Positions 45,578 to 58,442 are shown, counted from the first letter of the stretch. The stretch: DNA of 64,000 nt from Kwoniella bestiolae CBS 10118 (GCF_000512585.2 NC_089245.1:310001-374000), one strand, 5' to 3'. Program-made: numbers and translations. The notes: generated by a model not told the origin, from the letters alone.

Positions 45578-47141
45578 CTACTGACACGCCCCGTCGGCGT
45601 TATTCCTCTTACATTCTATAGTGTTCTCACTTTGATCTTCGTCATCATCCGATCTTTCAGAGGGGACTTCGACTGCTGCCTATATCGCATGAACCGGAAC
45701 AAAGTCAGTACTTGGAAAGATAGATCATCCGGAGAAGAGATGTTATGCAGACTCACTACCAAAGCTTGAGTACCGACTGGAGTCGACGGAAAAGTAGTGC
45801 TCCACCCAGGTAACATTGAAGTCCACTGCCAAGGCTGTGACTCGCCGCCTGCTGCAGCCGACGAAGTAGCAGGGGGGGCTGCACTGGTCGTCTCTGGTTG
45901 CGAGGGGTAACCCGATACACTCGATGGAGCACTTGCAGCGGCTGAGGAAGGATACCCAGATGGAACGGTGGAAATGCCCTCGGAGGAAATAGGAGTCGCA
46001 GTAGAATTGGCAGCTGCCCCACTATCGGTCGCGGTGGCGGTGGAAGTTTCGTTGCCCGTACTCGATGGTGCAGCTGAGGAAGTCGAGTTGGTAGGAGATG
46101 ACGAGTTTGAGGTTGAGTTTGAGGCGGGCGAGTCCTGATGGGCAGTATCGAATGGACCTCCACCCAGTACATTCCAGTTCTTCAGATAAACAATCTTGAA
46201 GCTGTTGTAATACACATCCTCCAACTTGAACGCGTCGGTTGAACCCCACGAGTTCCTCGCCCAAATGACCCTCTCACCATCAGCATTGGTCGATCCGTTA
46301 AATACGGCATAATCGTGCGAATGCCCCAACTGAGGTACTGTCACGCCTATCTCGTCTTCCACCATCGTATTGAAAATCACCGGCGTACCCGTCGCGGCCC
46401 GCTCGCAATACTCGAAGAACTCGTCGATAGTCATGAACTCCCGAAGTCGGAAATCCGTCTCAAATCCCGTGAGGATCGTCAAACCAATATTGGCCGATCC
46501 GGTATTAGGGTCCCAATCTGGATTAGGCCCGCTGAGGACACCGTCGAAATGGGAGGTCTTACCCATCGCTCGGGCCGCTTGACCGATGGAATCATGCCAC
46601 CAGTTCCGGGTTGGGAAGTCCTCGGTCTGACTTATGTAGCTGTGGTCTGCCACATGGGTCTCCTGCTGAAAATTGGTAGGATTCCATACGGTCACTTGAA
46701 CGGTAGAATCGGAAGGCCATGATTGACCGGTCATGGATGATCCGTTGCTGTATCGAACCATGTTTTCGATCCACTTCTGAGAGGACATGAGGACGGCGAG
46801 TGAGGAGGCGGCCCACCAACAGTTGAGTACTTTCACTGTTGGAATTACCGAGATGAACCGAATTAGTATGTGGATCTAGGTCTGAAGGGAGATAGATGGA
46901 AGAAAGCTCGTTGGTCTCCACTTACCTTGTCGCACATCCTTGACACGAGGTCCACTCTCATTCCATAGCGGCGCAGCAGCCCGGGGCACGAGCTGACGAG
47001 GCTGGTATATTGGGGATGCCGCGACTGAACATGAGCTTGAAGGTCAGCGATGTCATTTCACACGACAATGGAAGAAAATCCAATGAGCTTACCGAAAGAT
47101 ACGAGGAAAGTCAATATAGAGAAGATGGTCAAGTTCCGCAT
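45578..47141 (-). CDS. Secreted calpain-like cysteine protease with Ser/Thr-rich tail
   Basis: Exons 47093-47141, 46926-47024, 45757-46835 and 45578-45679 sum to 442 residues. MRNLTIFSILTFLVSFVAAS is a signal peptide, with a basic QLVPR site that may mark a propeptide. The calpain (C2) triad is readable: Cys in NCWWAASSLAVLM, His in GHSHDYAVF, Asn in WARNSWGS. About 130 residues rich in Ser, Thr, Ala and Pro follow (TSSAAPSSTGNETSTATA), likely O-mannosylated. The short last exon ends in an acidic stretch and CKRNNADGACQ. Calpains are normally cytosolic and calcium-regulated, so a signal peptide and mucin-like tail are unusual. No C2-like domain is present. Function is unknown; extracellular proteolysis is the simplest guess. 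Confidence 0.82.
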
Positions 47142-48091
47142 GATGGCTAGTTTATATGTATTTCTGTTCAGTGGCGTGAATAAGGTGGAAGAGGGATTGA
47201 CTTGGTATATAAGATTTCTCTGTATTCTATCACGGGTGCAGAGGCGAAGTGAAACTGTCCAAGGTCGAATGAGACTGTTTTTGATATTGATAACTTAGAG
47301 TTCAAATAGTGTAAAAGAGCGAATGGGGAGAGTCGACCAAAATATAAGTTACAGTACCCGGACTTCCTATTCCAATCCTAATCCTGGATCCAAGATCAAC
47401 AGTATCTGAAAAGTCAAAGCAAGTAACAAAGTGAGCGTTTAATGAATGATTTGGTAAATAAGCTAAGTATATAAGGTATAACGATATGAAAGAAGAGCGT
47501 TCGTCAAGTTTAAGATGAAAGAGTGGTATGGGTTGTTAGAAAATGGTTGGGGTTGGGCGATATGCGATTTCAGCCATCACATCAAACTATAAGAGAAAAG
47601 AGTGGTTTTGGCATGACGAGCAACATATTGGGAAGAACAAAGGGAAGATGTGTTTGTAGGGGGGTCAAGGGGAATTCAGTATTAGCCAAGATCAGTTTCA
47701 CCTAGTTATACCTTGCCTTTGGGTCGTACGGAAAAGGGATAAAGGACCCTTTGAGTGGCTGTAAGAATCTGAGATTAGACCTGGATGTGGGAAGAAGGTA
47801 TCAATCGAAGGAAGTGTATGTTAAGTATTTTATGTACCAGTGATATTCATAGACATGTTAATCCAAGTGGGGAAGTGTCCATCAATAACGGTGATCATGC
47901 GGTTCAACGGTGTTTCCCCTCCCGACATTATCTACATTCCATTCATGCTCGGCTTCACTTGAAGCATGATGCGTAAATACCATCTTGGGCATTTCCATGA
48001 ATCTGGTCTATAGCATGTCTACTTCGCCATGACAGCTTCTAAATTTGGTGTGACTGATTTGTTCCGGGAAAAGCACAAAAAGTCACATTCT
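47142..48091. promoter_or_regulatory. Upstream region of the secreted protease
   Basis: No gene supported. A TATATA word at about 47206 may be the protease TATA box. Plus-strand frames near 47523 and 47785 read as non-protein. Confidence 0.35.
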
Positions 48092-50407
48092 TTACACTGA
48101 ATCACCCTCCTTTACCCCCTCCCGACTCTGCCTTTCTTTATCCTCCCCGATAACATCCCTAACTTCCGCGCCATCACACCACCCTCTCCAATCACCATCC
48201 CACCGTTCCCCAGCCCACCTCGGCAGGGGCGTTTCCCACGTCCCCAAATCGGGGGTCGTATATCTCAGAGCATGTAGGTAGATGAACAACGTCTCAGGAT
48301 CAGGATCGTCCGGTAGAGGTACGAAACACTCCGCGCAGAATCCTGGGGGGAGGTATGCCGGTGCTTTTAGGGGTGAAGGGGCGTATGGATCTGTGGATTT
48401 GATATCGTCGTTGGTCTGTTGAGGATTAGACTTTGTCCCTTCTATTTCATCTTGAGCTTGTTTGGCTGTGAAGATGACTTCTTTCCATCTAAGTCCAACC
48501 GTCGGATGATCAGCCTGATGTGAAAGTCCAAAGGTGACGAGAAGCGCAACTCACTTGATCCAATCCTCAGCTTCATCCTTCTGCCTCCTCAATTTCGAAA
48601 TAATCTTCCTAGCCTGTTCACTGAGCAGTATCGGCGATGTCAAATCTATATCATCGTGATCCCTATCCACAGTCTTTTTCAGCGGTGCCGCGGATCCTAC
48701 CCGAGCTTGCAGGGCAGCACTTCGAGATGTCCCGGCTGCAGCGGGAGTGAGGTCCACACCTCCTTTACCGAGATCTTGACCCCATACTTCCGATGTGGAA
48801 TATAGGGGATCGTTGGCTATTGGATGGCCGAGGTATTGCAGGTGGACTCGTATCTGATGGGCTGGGGTTGCAATTGAAGTAGTCTAAGCGATATTGTAAA
48901 CAGTCACAATGCTATTCTAAACTCACTTCTACCAGTTTGTGGGCGACCTGGCAGACAAGAGAATTCAGCGTTATCATCATGCTGAGTGAACGAACGGTAA
49001 ACTCACATCGAACCACACTTTGATCTCTCTCAGCGTCATATGAGATCCTCTTGAATATCGTGACTGCGTCCTGTTCAGCATATATCAGTTTTCCACTTCA
49101 CTTCGGATGGATTTCATAGCGATTAGCAACGGCCAACTTACCTTGCCTTCAGGCGTTATGATCACCAACCCCATCTGCCTATCAACGGTCAACAAAGGTT
49201 GATCCACCGTTACTTCCTCCCTAGGACAACGAATCGCGAGATGTCAGCATTGCCGGTCTTGATGTCTTGTGAAATAAGCGATACTTACTCTGGGAACTTC
49301 CCTTTCACCCTTGCTACATATTCTTTCTGCACTTTACCTTCCGCAAACTCCGTTGCCAATCTGCTAGCTGCCTTTCCAGTCAATGCGAGGATCATCAGTC
49401 CGGAAGTCAGACGATCCAGTCGATTGACAGCTACGCCGGCGGTTAGCACACCTTCAAGACTCATCTTTTGATCCAGATGGAAAGTTGACCATGGACTTAC
49501 AATAACATTTTATCCCGTAATCCAGTTCCATCATTTCCAGAACTGAATGTCTGAAATACCTTCCTGTGGCGTGTACCGGCTGGATAGAAACGGCATAATT
49601 TTAGCAATCAGCCCTTCTCAATGACGAAGTATGGACCGGACTGATGTCCATGAGATACGACTTGATGGAGAGGAACTCACTACACTACCAGGTTTGGAAA
49701 TCACCACAAACTGTTTCTCCCTGTCTATGTGCAGGACCAAAATCGGATCGTTGGTTATTGGCGGTTCATGACGATGAACGGTGTTGCTACGCGAGCAATG
49801 AAAGTGGCCTTAGCATGTCAAGGTCATCGAAAATGTAGTATGATGTACTATGAACTCACTCTATCCTATCACCATCTCGTAGGACCAAGTCCGGTCTGGC
49901 TGTCACTCCGTTCACCCTAGTCACTCCGGAGTCCAAGGCGTGTCGCTGAGCGTCCCACCGAGATGATCAGCTACCGTGCATCATCTACAGCTCTGGTACC
50001 CAGGCGGAGTCCAGAATAAGATGAGATCACTCACATAATATTCCATCGACCTATCCCTAAACTCCGTAGTGATCACCTCCAAGATCTGTCTACCTATCCA
50101 TCTGACCACCCAAAACAGATCAGCACTAGCATTGGTCACATCTGCCTGCCTACCCTCTCATGTTCAGTGGGGATCGAAGAGAACACCAAACACACCTCTG
50201 CTTCACATGGGTCTTGTAAGGCCACCAATAAGGTTTGATATACCTCAACTTGGGGTTCATGCCTTTCGGATAACTTGATCGGGTCAATCCTTCGCCCAGG
50301 TCTGCTCCTGGAGTGGAAGTTCCACTGGGTCGATCTATCTCAGTCTCGTCTTGATTTTGGATTTTCAGCTGGTCAAGACGGGTTGGTAGTGGAGAGGAAG
50401 TGGACAT
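48092..50407 (-). CDS. RluA-type tRNA pseudouridine synthase (Pus8/Pus9-like)
   Basis: Eleven exons (50196-50407, 50035-50101, 49860-49945, 49681-49786, 49501-49579, 49289-49430, 49142-49220, 49007-49070, 48927-48947, 48555-48861, 48092-48488) sum to 519 residues. The block 'YIKPYWWPYKTHVKQRW' near residue 60 is typical of the yeast Pus8 (Rib2)/Pus9 group, which makes pseudouridine 32 in tRNAs. An S4-like segment follows (ALDSGVTRVNG). The catalytic motif is VNRLDRLTSGLMIL, with the invariant Asp. 'RPQTGRTHQIRVHLQYLGHP' is the other RluA signature. The C-terminal 190 residues are lineage-specific and hydrophilic, with no deaminase domain, so this is not a Rib2-type fusion. No clear mitochondrial targeting peptide. 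Exon 9 is 21 bases. It is divergent from the zf-HIT gene, 240 bases away. Confidence 0.9.
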
Positions 50408-50647
50408 TGTGCGACCCTCGCTGTGTATACTAAGCAAATACGGAAAGATGTAGAGATGAGATATCTAGATGGTCTTGTCGCCTTGATTGTCACTTTTGAC
50501 TTTTTTCTGTTGAATCAAGGATTTTGTTTATGGAGCCCCGCACTTGATCTTCCAGATGTTTTCAACTTTTTGCTGTCTTCGCTTTTGATCATCTTTTCCT
50601 TCCCTTACCTCCTCATCAAACATCGTATCTATAGCAGGACCAACAAG

Positions 50648-51696
50648 ATGGGACCCAAGAGGACGAATGACACCTCGCAGTGTCAGATATGTAAAGATCA
50701 AATATCAAAATACAAATGTCCAGCGTGTCCTATCAGGTAGTAAGCCTCATTTCACTTGCCTGTCTATCAGCCGGATGTTAAGCTGATTAATGGTGCGCTG
50801 TGCGCTGTAGTTGCTCGGTGAAATGTTACAAAGAGCATAAGTGTGAGCTCGCCATATAAAGGTATACAAGATAGGGCTGGTAGCTTATTCTGCTTGAGGG
50901 TAGTGATACATGAGGATCCCTCCAAATCCCAAATAATCCCTCAAGATACGTCCGCACCTACCCGCGAAGTCTCATTGAATGAGCAGCCCAATACAACAGA
51001 TATAGAATCCGCCCAACCGAACGATGATGATACCCCGCATCTAAAACCACTTACTTCCCTACTATGGCCCCCCGAACCCGACTCCTCGATATTCACCGAC
51101 CCCCTCCAACGGGAGGATCCAAAGCCTCTTAGAAGGGAGGAATTACTGAGGATAGGTGAGCAAACCGTCCTAGATCATATGCGCTCATGGGGTCTCAACC
51201 ACGAGAGCCGACAGCCACTTCCCCTTGCTTCATTGTATATCGGCTAACCCCATATAATAATAAAGCCACCTCCCCCACCCTCCGCAACCTCCTATCCAAC
51301 CCCCTCCTCCCCCGTCTCCTGCACACCCTAGACTCCCTCCCCTCCAAATCGCGTCATACGGCCCTCTCAAAACTCCTGGGCCTGGATCCAACATCACTGT
51401 CCAGCGCAGAGGGTATCACGCAGTCGTTTCTTGCTGGACGAGACTCGCCTCCACCATTGGACGAGTTGCTATCCACCATAGCCAATCAGGGGGATAGTGA
51501 GGATAAGGTGGGACTAGTAGAAGGTAAAGCGGGGTGGTATATCCAGTCGAAGGGAGGAGAGAGAATCTGGATAGGCGATGAGGAGAAGAGGGTTATGAGG
51601 GCTTTTGCGGGCGTTGTGTGTAATGCTATTGATGGGGGTGATAACGCTGCAGGAGAGGTGGAATGGGGTCAAGGTGGGTTGGAGTGGGAGTTTTAG
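50648..51696 (+). CDS. HIT1: zf-HIT protein, ZNHIT3/Hit1-like snoRNP assembly factor
   Basis: Exons 50648-50739, 50811-50842, 50904-51155 and 51266-51696 sum to 268 residues. The N-terminus forms the HIT zinc finger, CQICKDQISKYKCPACPIRY then CSVKCYKEHK, with its Cys/His set built across the first intron. The C-terminal part holds 'PTLRNLLSNPLLPRLLHTLD', which matches the helical PEP/NUFIP-binding region of ZNHIT3 and yeast Hit1. These proteins assist assembly of box C/D snoRNPs with Rsa1/NUFIP and the R2TP complex. It is longer than yeast Hit1 because of an acidic middle region. The third intron (51156-51265) has a weak AAAG acceptor but restores the frame exactly. Other zf-HIT families are possible, but the C-terminal motif favours this one. 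Confidence 0.75.
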
Positions 51697-52284
51697 GTTG
51701 TATCTCTTCAGAGATACACTGCATTGTGTGTCTTTGTACTGTATAGTATAGTAGATGAGATTAATGTTGTTGTACTTTTTTGAATGTATGCGATATATCT
51801 CACCGACTAATGATCTAGGCGAATCCCACGGCGATAATCATAGTGCAACTTAGCACGATGGATACGCAGTACAGTAGACATAAACAAGTAACATCTCTTT
51901 TTCAATTTCCCCACCCTACCAATTCGGGCGAGAAGGGGGATGATAACGATTACATGAAACCGAGCAAAGTCCCATGGAAGAATTATAATTGACTTGACTC
52001 GAACAAAAGAGGAACCTCAAAATAAGCTACAATGATAGAACGGATGGAGAAGGAGACGAGATATCTATAATTAAGTTGAATTGTTCTTTTGTTTTTCAAT
52101 GACAATGACAAGTTACCGAGTGATGAATATAAGTGTCCCTTGAAATATGGAAATATGAATATGAATATGCGTGTGTAATGTTAAAAGAGAACAAATGATA
52201 AGAGGAACGACAAAACACCGAATTGTGAGAATTAACAATATTGTCCAATAAATACGAAGCCACCAATATGACGTGAACCCACGC
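51697..52284. other. Intergenic between convergent genes
   Basis: AT-rich 3' flanks; no gene. Confidence 0.4.
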
Positions 52285-55200
52285 TTACGCCAGAATAGGT
52301 TGTCCAGCACTAGTAGCTACCCCACTCCCCACATGAACAGTCTCATTCGAATCAGCGCTCCCCTTCTTCACTGGTTCACCTTCACCCTCCTCCTCTCCGG
52401 TAAGCTGCGGATCGAACGAATCATTATCCTCAGGCGAGGTGATCGGCGTGATACTGGTCATATGAGAATTATGGCTTTGAAGGAAGAACGAGCTGGAATC
52501 GTTCGTGGTAGATGAGGGAGTCGGTGTGATCTGTCCTCCCTGGTGGATACCCTGTCCTTGGGTATGTTGGTGGTCTAATCCCCCAGAGGAAGATTCATGG
52601 GTGGCTACGGAGGATGGTCGGGGGGAACCGCCGTTGGCCGTCGAAGGCATGGGTCGAGGTCCATGCAGTGAATTTCGTTTTTTGGTTCCCGCAGAGGGTG
52701 GAGGGGAAGAGGTGGTAGCCTCTCTAGAGATTGTTTTACCCAAAACGGGTGTTTGAGGCAAAGGTTGTTGTGGTGAGTCGATCGGAGTGGGACTAGAAAC
52801 TTTTGCAATGGAGCTCGAGGCGACTAGCGATTCCCTTCGAGGAGGTAAAGTGGATTCGGTGGTGGGTGGAGGACTGGGAAGAACTCCATTAGGTTGGGTC
52901 TTTGGTGTTTGAGAGGTAACGGCTGAAGTGGGAGTCTTGGGCACAGGGGGAATAGCGGTATCTTTGACCTGAGGTACTCTAGGTTCAGATCCAGCAATGT
53001 ACGAAAACCTCTTTCGGATCGTACCGAATAAAGACCTCTTACCCTCCATACCAGGTCGGACAGGTGCAGGTGGTACACCCTGATTTTGCTGTGTTGGCGT
53101 TGGTTTTGGCGCAGCCACATTCAAAGGCATCGACTTGTGAGTCGGTCGAGGGGTTTCGGTAGTATCGCGCATAGGCACTTTATAAGCACTTTGAGAGGAT
53201 TGCATGGGTTTAGGGAACGGTGTGCCGGATGTGGGCGTGGGGGTGTTATCGAACACAGCAGGTTTAGGAGTAGGAGTAGGCGAGGGATATTGGGCGGCTA
53301 TAGGTGTATTGGACTGGACTCTCTGAGGGGCCGGTGGGGGATGAGGAGTCGAAGAACCAGAGCCGGTGGAGACGGAATTCGAAGTAGATCCTGTACCAGG
53401 TATACCCAAGAACTTCTTACCCTTCTTTGCAGCTTTTTTCTCAGCCTTCTTCCTTGCTTTTTCCTCCTTCTCTTTCCTCTTGGCTTCCTCCCTCTCTGCC
53501 TGTTTCTTGAGGGCTTCCGCTCGAGCGGCCTCGGCACGTTGTCTGGCAACTTTCATTGCTGCTTCCTTTTCGGCTGCCTTGTTCTCCTTTGCTAGTTGCT
53601 TCTTGGATTTCTTGGTAGCTAGTGCAGGTGGAGGAGCGACGTTGCTTGCTGGTATAGGAGGTGGAGCAGAGGTGGTTGGAGGTTTTCTGACAGGTGCATC
53701 TTCAGCTGAAGTGTGCTGTGCCAGAGGTGAAGGATTGGGTGGAGTGGTGGAAAGGGGGACAGAGGGTCCCGAAGACGTATAGGCTGGTGAGGCCCCAGCA
53801 GGTAAGGAAGAGGTGATCTCCTCCGCCGGGGGTGAAGGTTCAGCAGAGTTGATTGGTGGGGCGGATAAGTTGGATGAGGTGGTTGCTGCTGAAGCGGTCC
53901 CGTATGGTCGTCCAAAGTTCTACCATAAACGAGTGAGCATTTGCAAGTCGAGCGAAAGAAATACTTTGCTCACCTCACCACCATCCAAGCTCCACCTACC
54001 CATACCAGCGGATTTTGATGGAGGAGCTCGTGAACCCATAGTCCTGGACCTACCATCGTCCACATACATACTATTACTCCTTCGTTTCTCCTCTACGCTC
54101 ATCGTTCCCACTGCGCCCAGACCACCACCCATCTGCGCAGCAATAGCATACCCTCCTTCTCTAGGTGCCAGACTACTCAGGAAATCCCTCGAATAGTATG
54201 TGGATGGTGGACGTCCGCCTAAGCTCGAGAATGACTTGTTGGGTGGTAAAGCTTGAGAAGCTAATGAGGTGGAAGATGAATGAGCGGAAGATAAGACTCC
54301 CATGCCGTTGACAGTTGGGGAAGCAGGTTGAGATGCGTTGTGCATGTATAGCCCATCGACTTCTTTCGCACTCATCGCTGAGACGTCGATAGAGGATTGA
54401 CGGGACTTGGTACGACGTGACATCCTTCTTCCTGACATTCCGAGGGTAGCGACGTTTGTGAATGATTTAGATCGGGCATCGGGTAAAATTTCTTCAACAG
54501 GCGGTGCACTTGGCCCTGAAGACGATAGCAGACAAATCAGTTTGGGATCGAAGTGGCAGAGGGAGAGATCATAGACTATCGAAGAAAGGACACTCACAGA
54601 TCACATCGCCTGGTAAACCCGAAGTGAACGTCCTATCCTTATCGATCCTTCTGCTCTCCCTTCTGACAGTATCCAAGGGTCTCTCCGCAGCTTGTCGCAT
54701 AGGATTACTCATATCAGGTGTGATGTCCTGTTCTTGGCCGTGACCCAAAGCCCACAACTCTTCACTGGTCAGACTGCCCAAATCCTGATGAGAAGCTATC
54801 GACGACCTATTCGAGCTCGAGCCATTCCCATTCGCCCTTCTCCTAAAAGCGGGATTGGGTAGTGCCAGATCGATCTCTCCGGACCCTGCCAGGTTGGTAG
54901 AAGAGCTATTAGGTGATTCATGGAGGAACATTCCATTCGGAAGGGGAACAGCAGGTTTGGGTGAACTTGAAGTCATAGTTAATCCAGGTGGTGGTCTCCT
55001 GTATCCGGAATTTCGAGATTTCACCGATGTCTGAGAAGGAGATCGTTGCGTTTGCGTCTGCGTCTGTACAGGAGAGGATGGATCGGTGGGTGAAGATTCG
55101 GATCTGGGTGGACTACGGGATTGTCTATTCGAGACAGTTGGTCTTCTCTTCCATGCGGGGGGTGGTGATTCTGGATCGCCCGATAATTGTCTGTGAAGGG

Positions 55201-56058
55201 TATTAACTGTATTGATGGGTGATGGTGGACCTGATCCTCTGCGTTTGGGTAAGGAGGATGGACGGATTGCGAGGGTGGTTTCGTAGGGGTTATCAGGTGT
55301 TTCGTTAGGTGAGGGAGATTGGTTCTGTAACAAAGAGAAAGAGTGTTAGCAGTGTTTTTAATAACGTAATTTGACAAAAGAAAGTGAAGGGTAAGATAGA
55401 TGGCCAAGACAATCACAATCGCCGTTCAGATGGTTAGGCTGTGCTGTGCGGATTAAACTGAGATTGCGATGTTCACAAAGATGGGTTTGGAATGGGCAAG
55501 GATATGAGTAGGTCAACAGCGAGAGGAAAGAAAGTAGTGATGGGGTAGGACTGATAACAAAGAGAGAAGGTGTGGAAGATGAATGCCAAGGTATTAAACC
55601 AGGTTTTGACTTTGCAAAGGGGTTATGTTTCTCGACTAGAAAGTTAACAGACAAAGGAAGAGTCAAGATGGTGGTAGTAGTATGATAGCAGAACCGAATT
55701 AATATGATACCATCCTCATCTCCATCCCCATTTTTAGTCTCGCTACTACCTCTTCATCATCAACAAGAGCACAAATAGCTGGAAAACGTGTCAAAGCGCA
55801 AGGTAAGGTATAAAAGGGAAGAGGGAAGAGAACAACGTTCATCTCGGCCATAAGATCAGATGAACCGCTAAGACCATCTAGTATGTGTGCAAGGTGTCTT
55901 CGCAGCATCATACCCATCATACCCGTCATACCCATCAACCAATACAGTTTATACTCCTTCAAAAAGACCCATCGCTATCATCAGGAAGCAAAGCAGATAA
56001 GAACAGGCCAACTCACCTCCTCAAAAGGTTCCAACTGCGTACCGTAAATGGTCGACAT
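52285..56058 (-). CDS. Large low-complexity protein of unknown function, 981 residues
   Basis: Exons 56017-56058, 54598-55324, 53974-54515 and 52285-53919 sum to 981 residues. I recognise no family. The protein is Ser/Pro/Thr-rich and mostly disordered. It has a Lys/Glu/Ala-rich helix near the middle (residues about 545-600; EAARAEALKKQAEREEAKRK), typical of a charged single helix or coiled coil. A basic patch 'KRSLFGTIRKRFSYIAG' follows. The C-terminus is acidic in part (GEEEGEGEP). There is no signal peptide or membrane helix. The first intron is about 690 bases, exceptionally long for this window, so the tiny first exon (MSTIYGTQLEPFEE) is less certain than the rest. It may be a scaffold or cytoskeletal/polarity factor, but nothing in the sequence proves it. 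Confidence 0.72.
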
Positions 56059-56433
56059 GATGGAAGAAGTACAAAACCAAAACTAAAATCCTTCTCTGCC
56101 TGTTGTCTGGTGTGCTGGTCGGTACGGTAGTGCAGCAGGTAGAATAATCCAAAATTATGCTTCTATCATTCAATGGTGATGTCGTTACGTTTTGGCTTGT
56201 TGATGATACAGAACTGATGGCGAACAAGGGTCGTTCTTTCGTTTAGAAGACGAACCGGGAGGTGTTGACTGATTTGCCCTGAGAATAAAGGGTTGATTGA
56301 GGTGAACAGGGTCGAACGGGAACGGCAACTTTTTCAGGTAGCGGTGGCTGCTGCTGCTGGGTAAGGGGTATGTATGGATTTACAGGAATCTGAATGAGTG
56401 ATGTGATCGATATCAAAATGATAAACGTGTAGT

Positions 56434-56464
56434 ATGATGATACGATGATATGATGATATGATGA
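56434..56464. repeat. ATGAT-type microsatellite
   Basis: Imperfect run of GATGATA/TATGATG units upstream of the minus-strand gene. Confidence 0.7.
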
Positions 56465-58309
56465 CCGGGGATGATAGGTTGATTATCGATTCTTGGACCG
56501 GATGGAGGAAATGCAGAAGGGAAGGCTGACCGAAACCTTTTTTATTTGTGACTGATAATGCGCTACTACGGGGTGATGACTGGTGATTTACGAGATATAT
56601 GGGCTTGTGCTTGGCGATCTTGTGTGAGGTGGTTATGTGGTTATACGATCGAGCACTATACTATGCTACTATGCCTTGCTATGGTCACTATGACTTGATG
56701 ATAAGGATGTGATCATGTGTGACTGTATGTGATAATCTATAGAGCAAAGCTGTGTCGTCTTGTCTTGTGATGCTGATTTACTCTACTTGCGGATTACACA
56801 GTTTAGGAGATATTATGTATTGGCACGTCGTGTGTACGGATTAGTCCATTAGCCATTAATCATTAACCTTGCACAACGTAAAGTAATATTCCGAGTATAC
56901 TATACAGTATATAAGTATATATACTTGGATTCGACACTTGTTGAGTATCATCAAGTATGCATATGGCTGAGTACAGTGCTATACCTTCATGTCCATCCAT
57001 ATACATCATCATATTCCCATAAAGCACATATGGTCATTCCACAGACATGTCTTACATATTCATGCGAAGCAGTACGACACGACCACGTTGTTCCTCCATA
57101 TCCTTCCTGTAGGAACGAGGGTATCACTCCTTGTCATCCTGATGTGACGTCAAATTCCCGTTCCTTACCTCTTTCCCCTGTATCTTCTGATGATGCAGCA
57201 GTCCTCGTAAGGAATGCCTACTCCGAAAGTCTCTCTTACAGGAGCAAAAGCGAAAGTGTAGATGCACAGTACTGCTGTACAAGTAAGCATGAGTTCGGCA
57301 GCGTCTCCCATACATTTTCACCCGGCCGTACATGAGATTCTCAGGAGCAACAACAGATACAACTACGAGTATGGTTTATCCGCTGGTCAAGTGAGGTTTA
57401 ACCGATTCCAGGAATTTGTCTGAACATTCATGTCCGATAACCGATATAGGGAATCTTCGTTTCAATCGAAGTATGTGGTAAGAGGCGTTCAACATTCTTA
57501 CCCTTCCACAGAGGATTCAATGGCAATTGTAGTAATTGAAACAACCGCTTTTATGCATAGCAGAGACTCAATATACCTACATGGTCAATGCATAGCTGCC
57601 GGGAACCGGCAGGCATAGGGTACCGTACCGGGATTTACGGACGAAGATGTGAATACAGGAAAGATAAATGGCAGATCGACTTGTTCGATTACTCTCCGGT
57701 ATGACCATGGCCGAAGAGGGATGATACCGCTATTGCACTCCTGGGTTCAAGTGGCATAGAACAAGGAGTCTTGAGCTGTTTCTGGGAGAATGGGAGATCT
57801 GAAACGAGAAGATCAGGAGGGAGTCTTCGTAGTGTGATGGCATCATACTCGCTCGCTGATTGTTTCATCTGTCTACTCGGAATACGATACCTTTGTCTTG
57901 GCTTGACTATTTGAGCTGCTTCTGAGACCATACCATCCAATATATATCCTCACTGGCAGTAAAATCCAACGTGATACTGAGCTCTGTCGAGCAGACGCGT
58001 CAAACGCAAATAGACCAATGCCATGGCGAGCATGAGACGATCCAGTCGAAGAGGTTCTTATGGTCGTTGTGGCCGTACCGCAAGCATGCCATATTATCGG
58101 ACTATCTATCTGTACAGTCCGTCAATCATGCTCCTGCATGCATATGCCAGGCATGTACGGTACTCAGCAACGGGAACATGTCAAAGTAAAGAGTCAAGCA
58201 CTACGAATAAAGGAATGCGGTATGAGGATATTTCCGACCCCTCATTTAAATGAGTATACCACTTAATAATACCATGGTATAACGGCATCACACCAAAGCT
58301 AAGCTCACA

Positions 58310-58323
58310 GAGAGAGAGAGAGA
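58310..58323. repeat. (AG)n microsatellite in the SEC7 leader
   Basis: About seven AG units, roughly 120 bases before the SEC7 ATG. Confidence 0.75.
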
Positions 58324-58442
58324 CACGTCCACCATATACACCATATACCAAAAACAAAGAAAGATACTGCTAACACATATACATACCACATATACCCCAA
58401 CCATAACTCTTCCATACCATCCTCAGAATCCGCCAGAGCACG

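Larger units (their letters stand above)
56059..58442. promoter_or_regulatory. 2.4-kb divergent upstream region of the low-complexity protein and SEC7
   Basis: No gene supported on either strand. It contains an ATGAT-type short tandem run (about 56434-56464) and an (AG)n run (58310-58323). The SEC7 leader at 58330-58440 is A/C-rich. Frames such as 56925-57335 plus read as non-protein. Confidence 0.4.
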
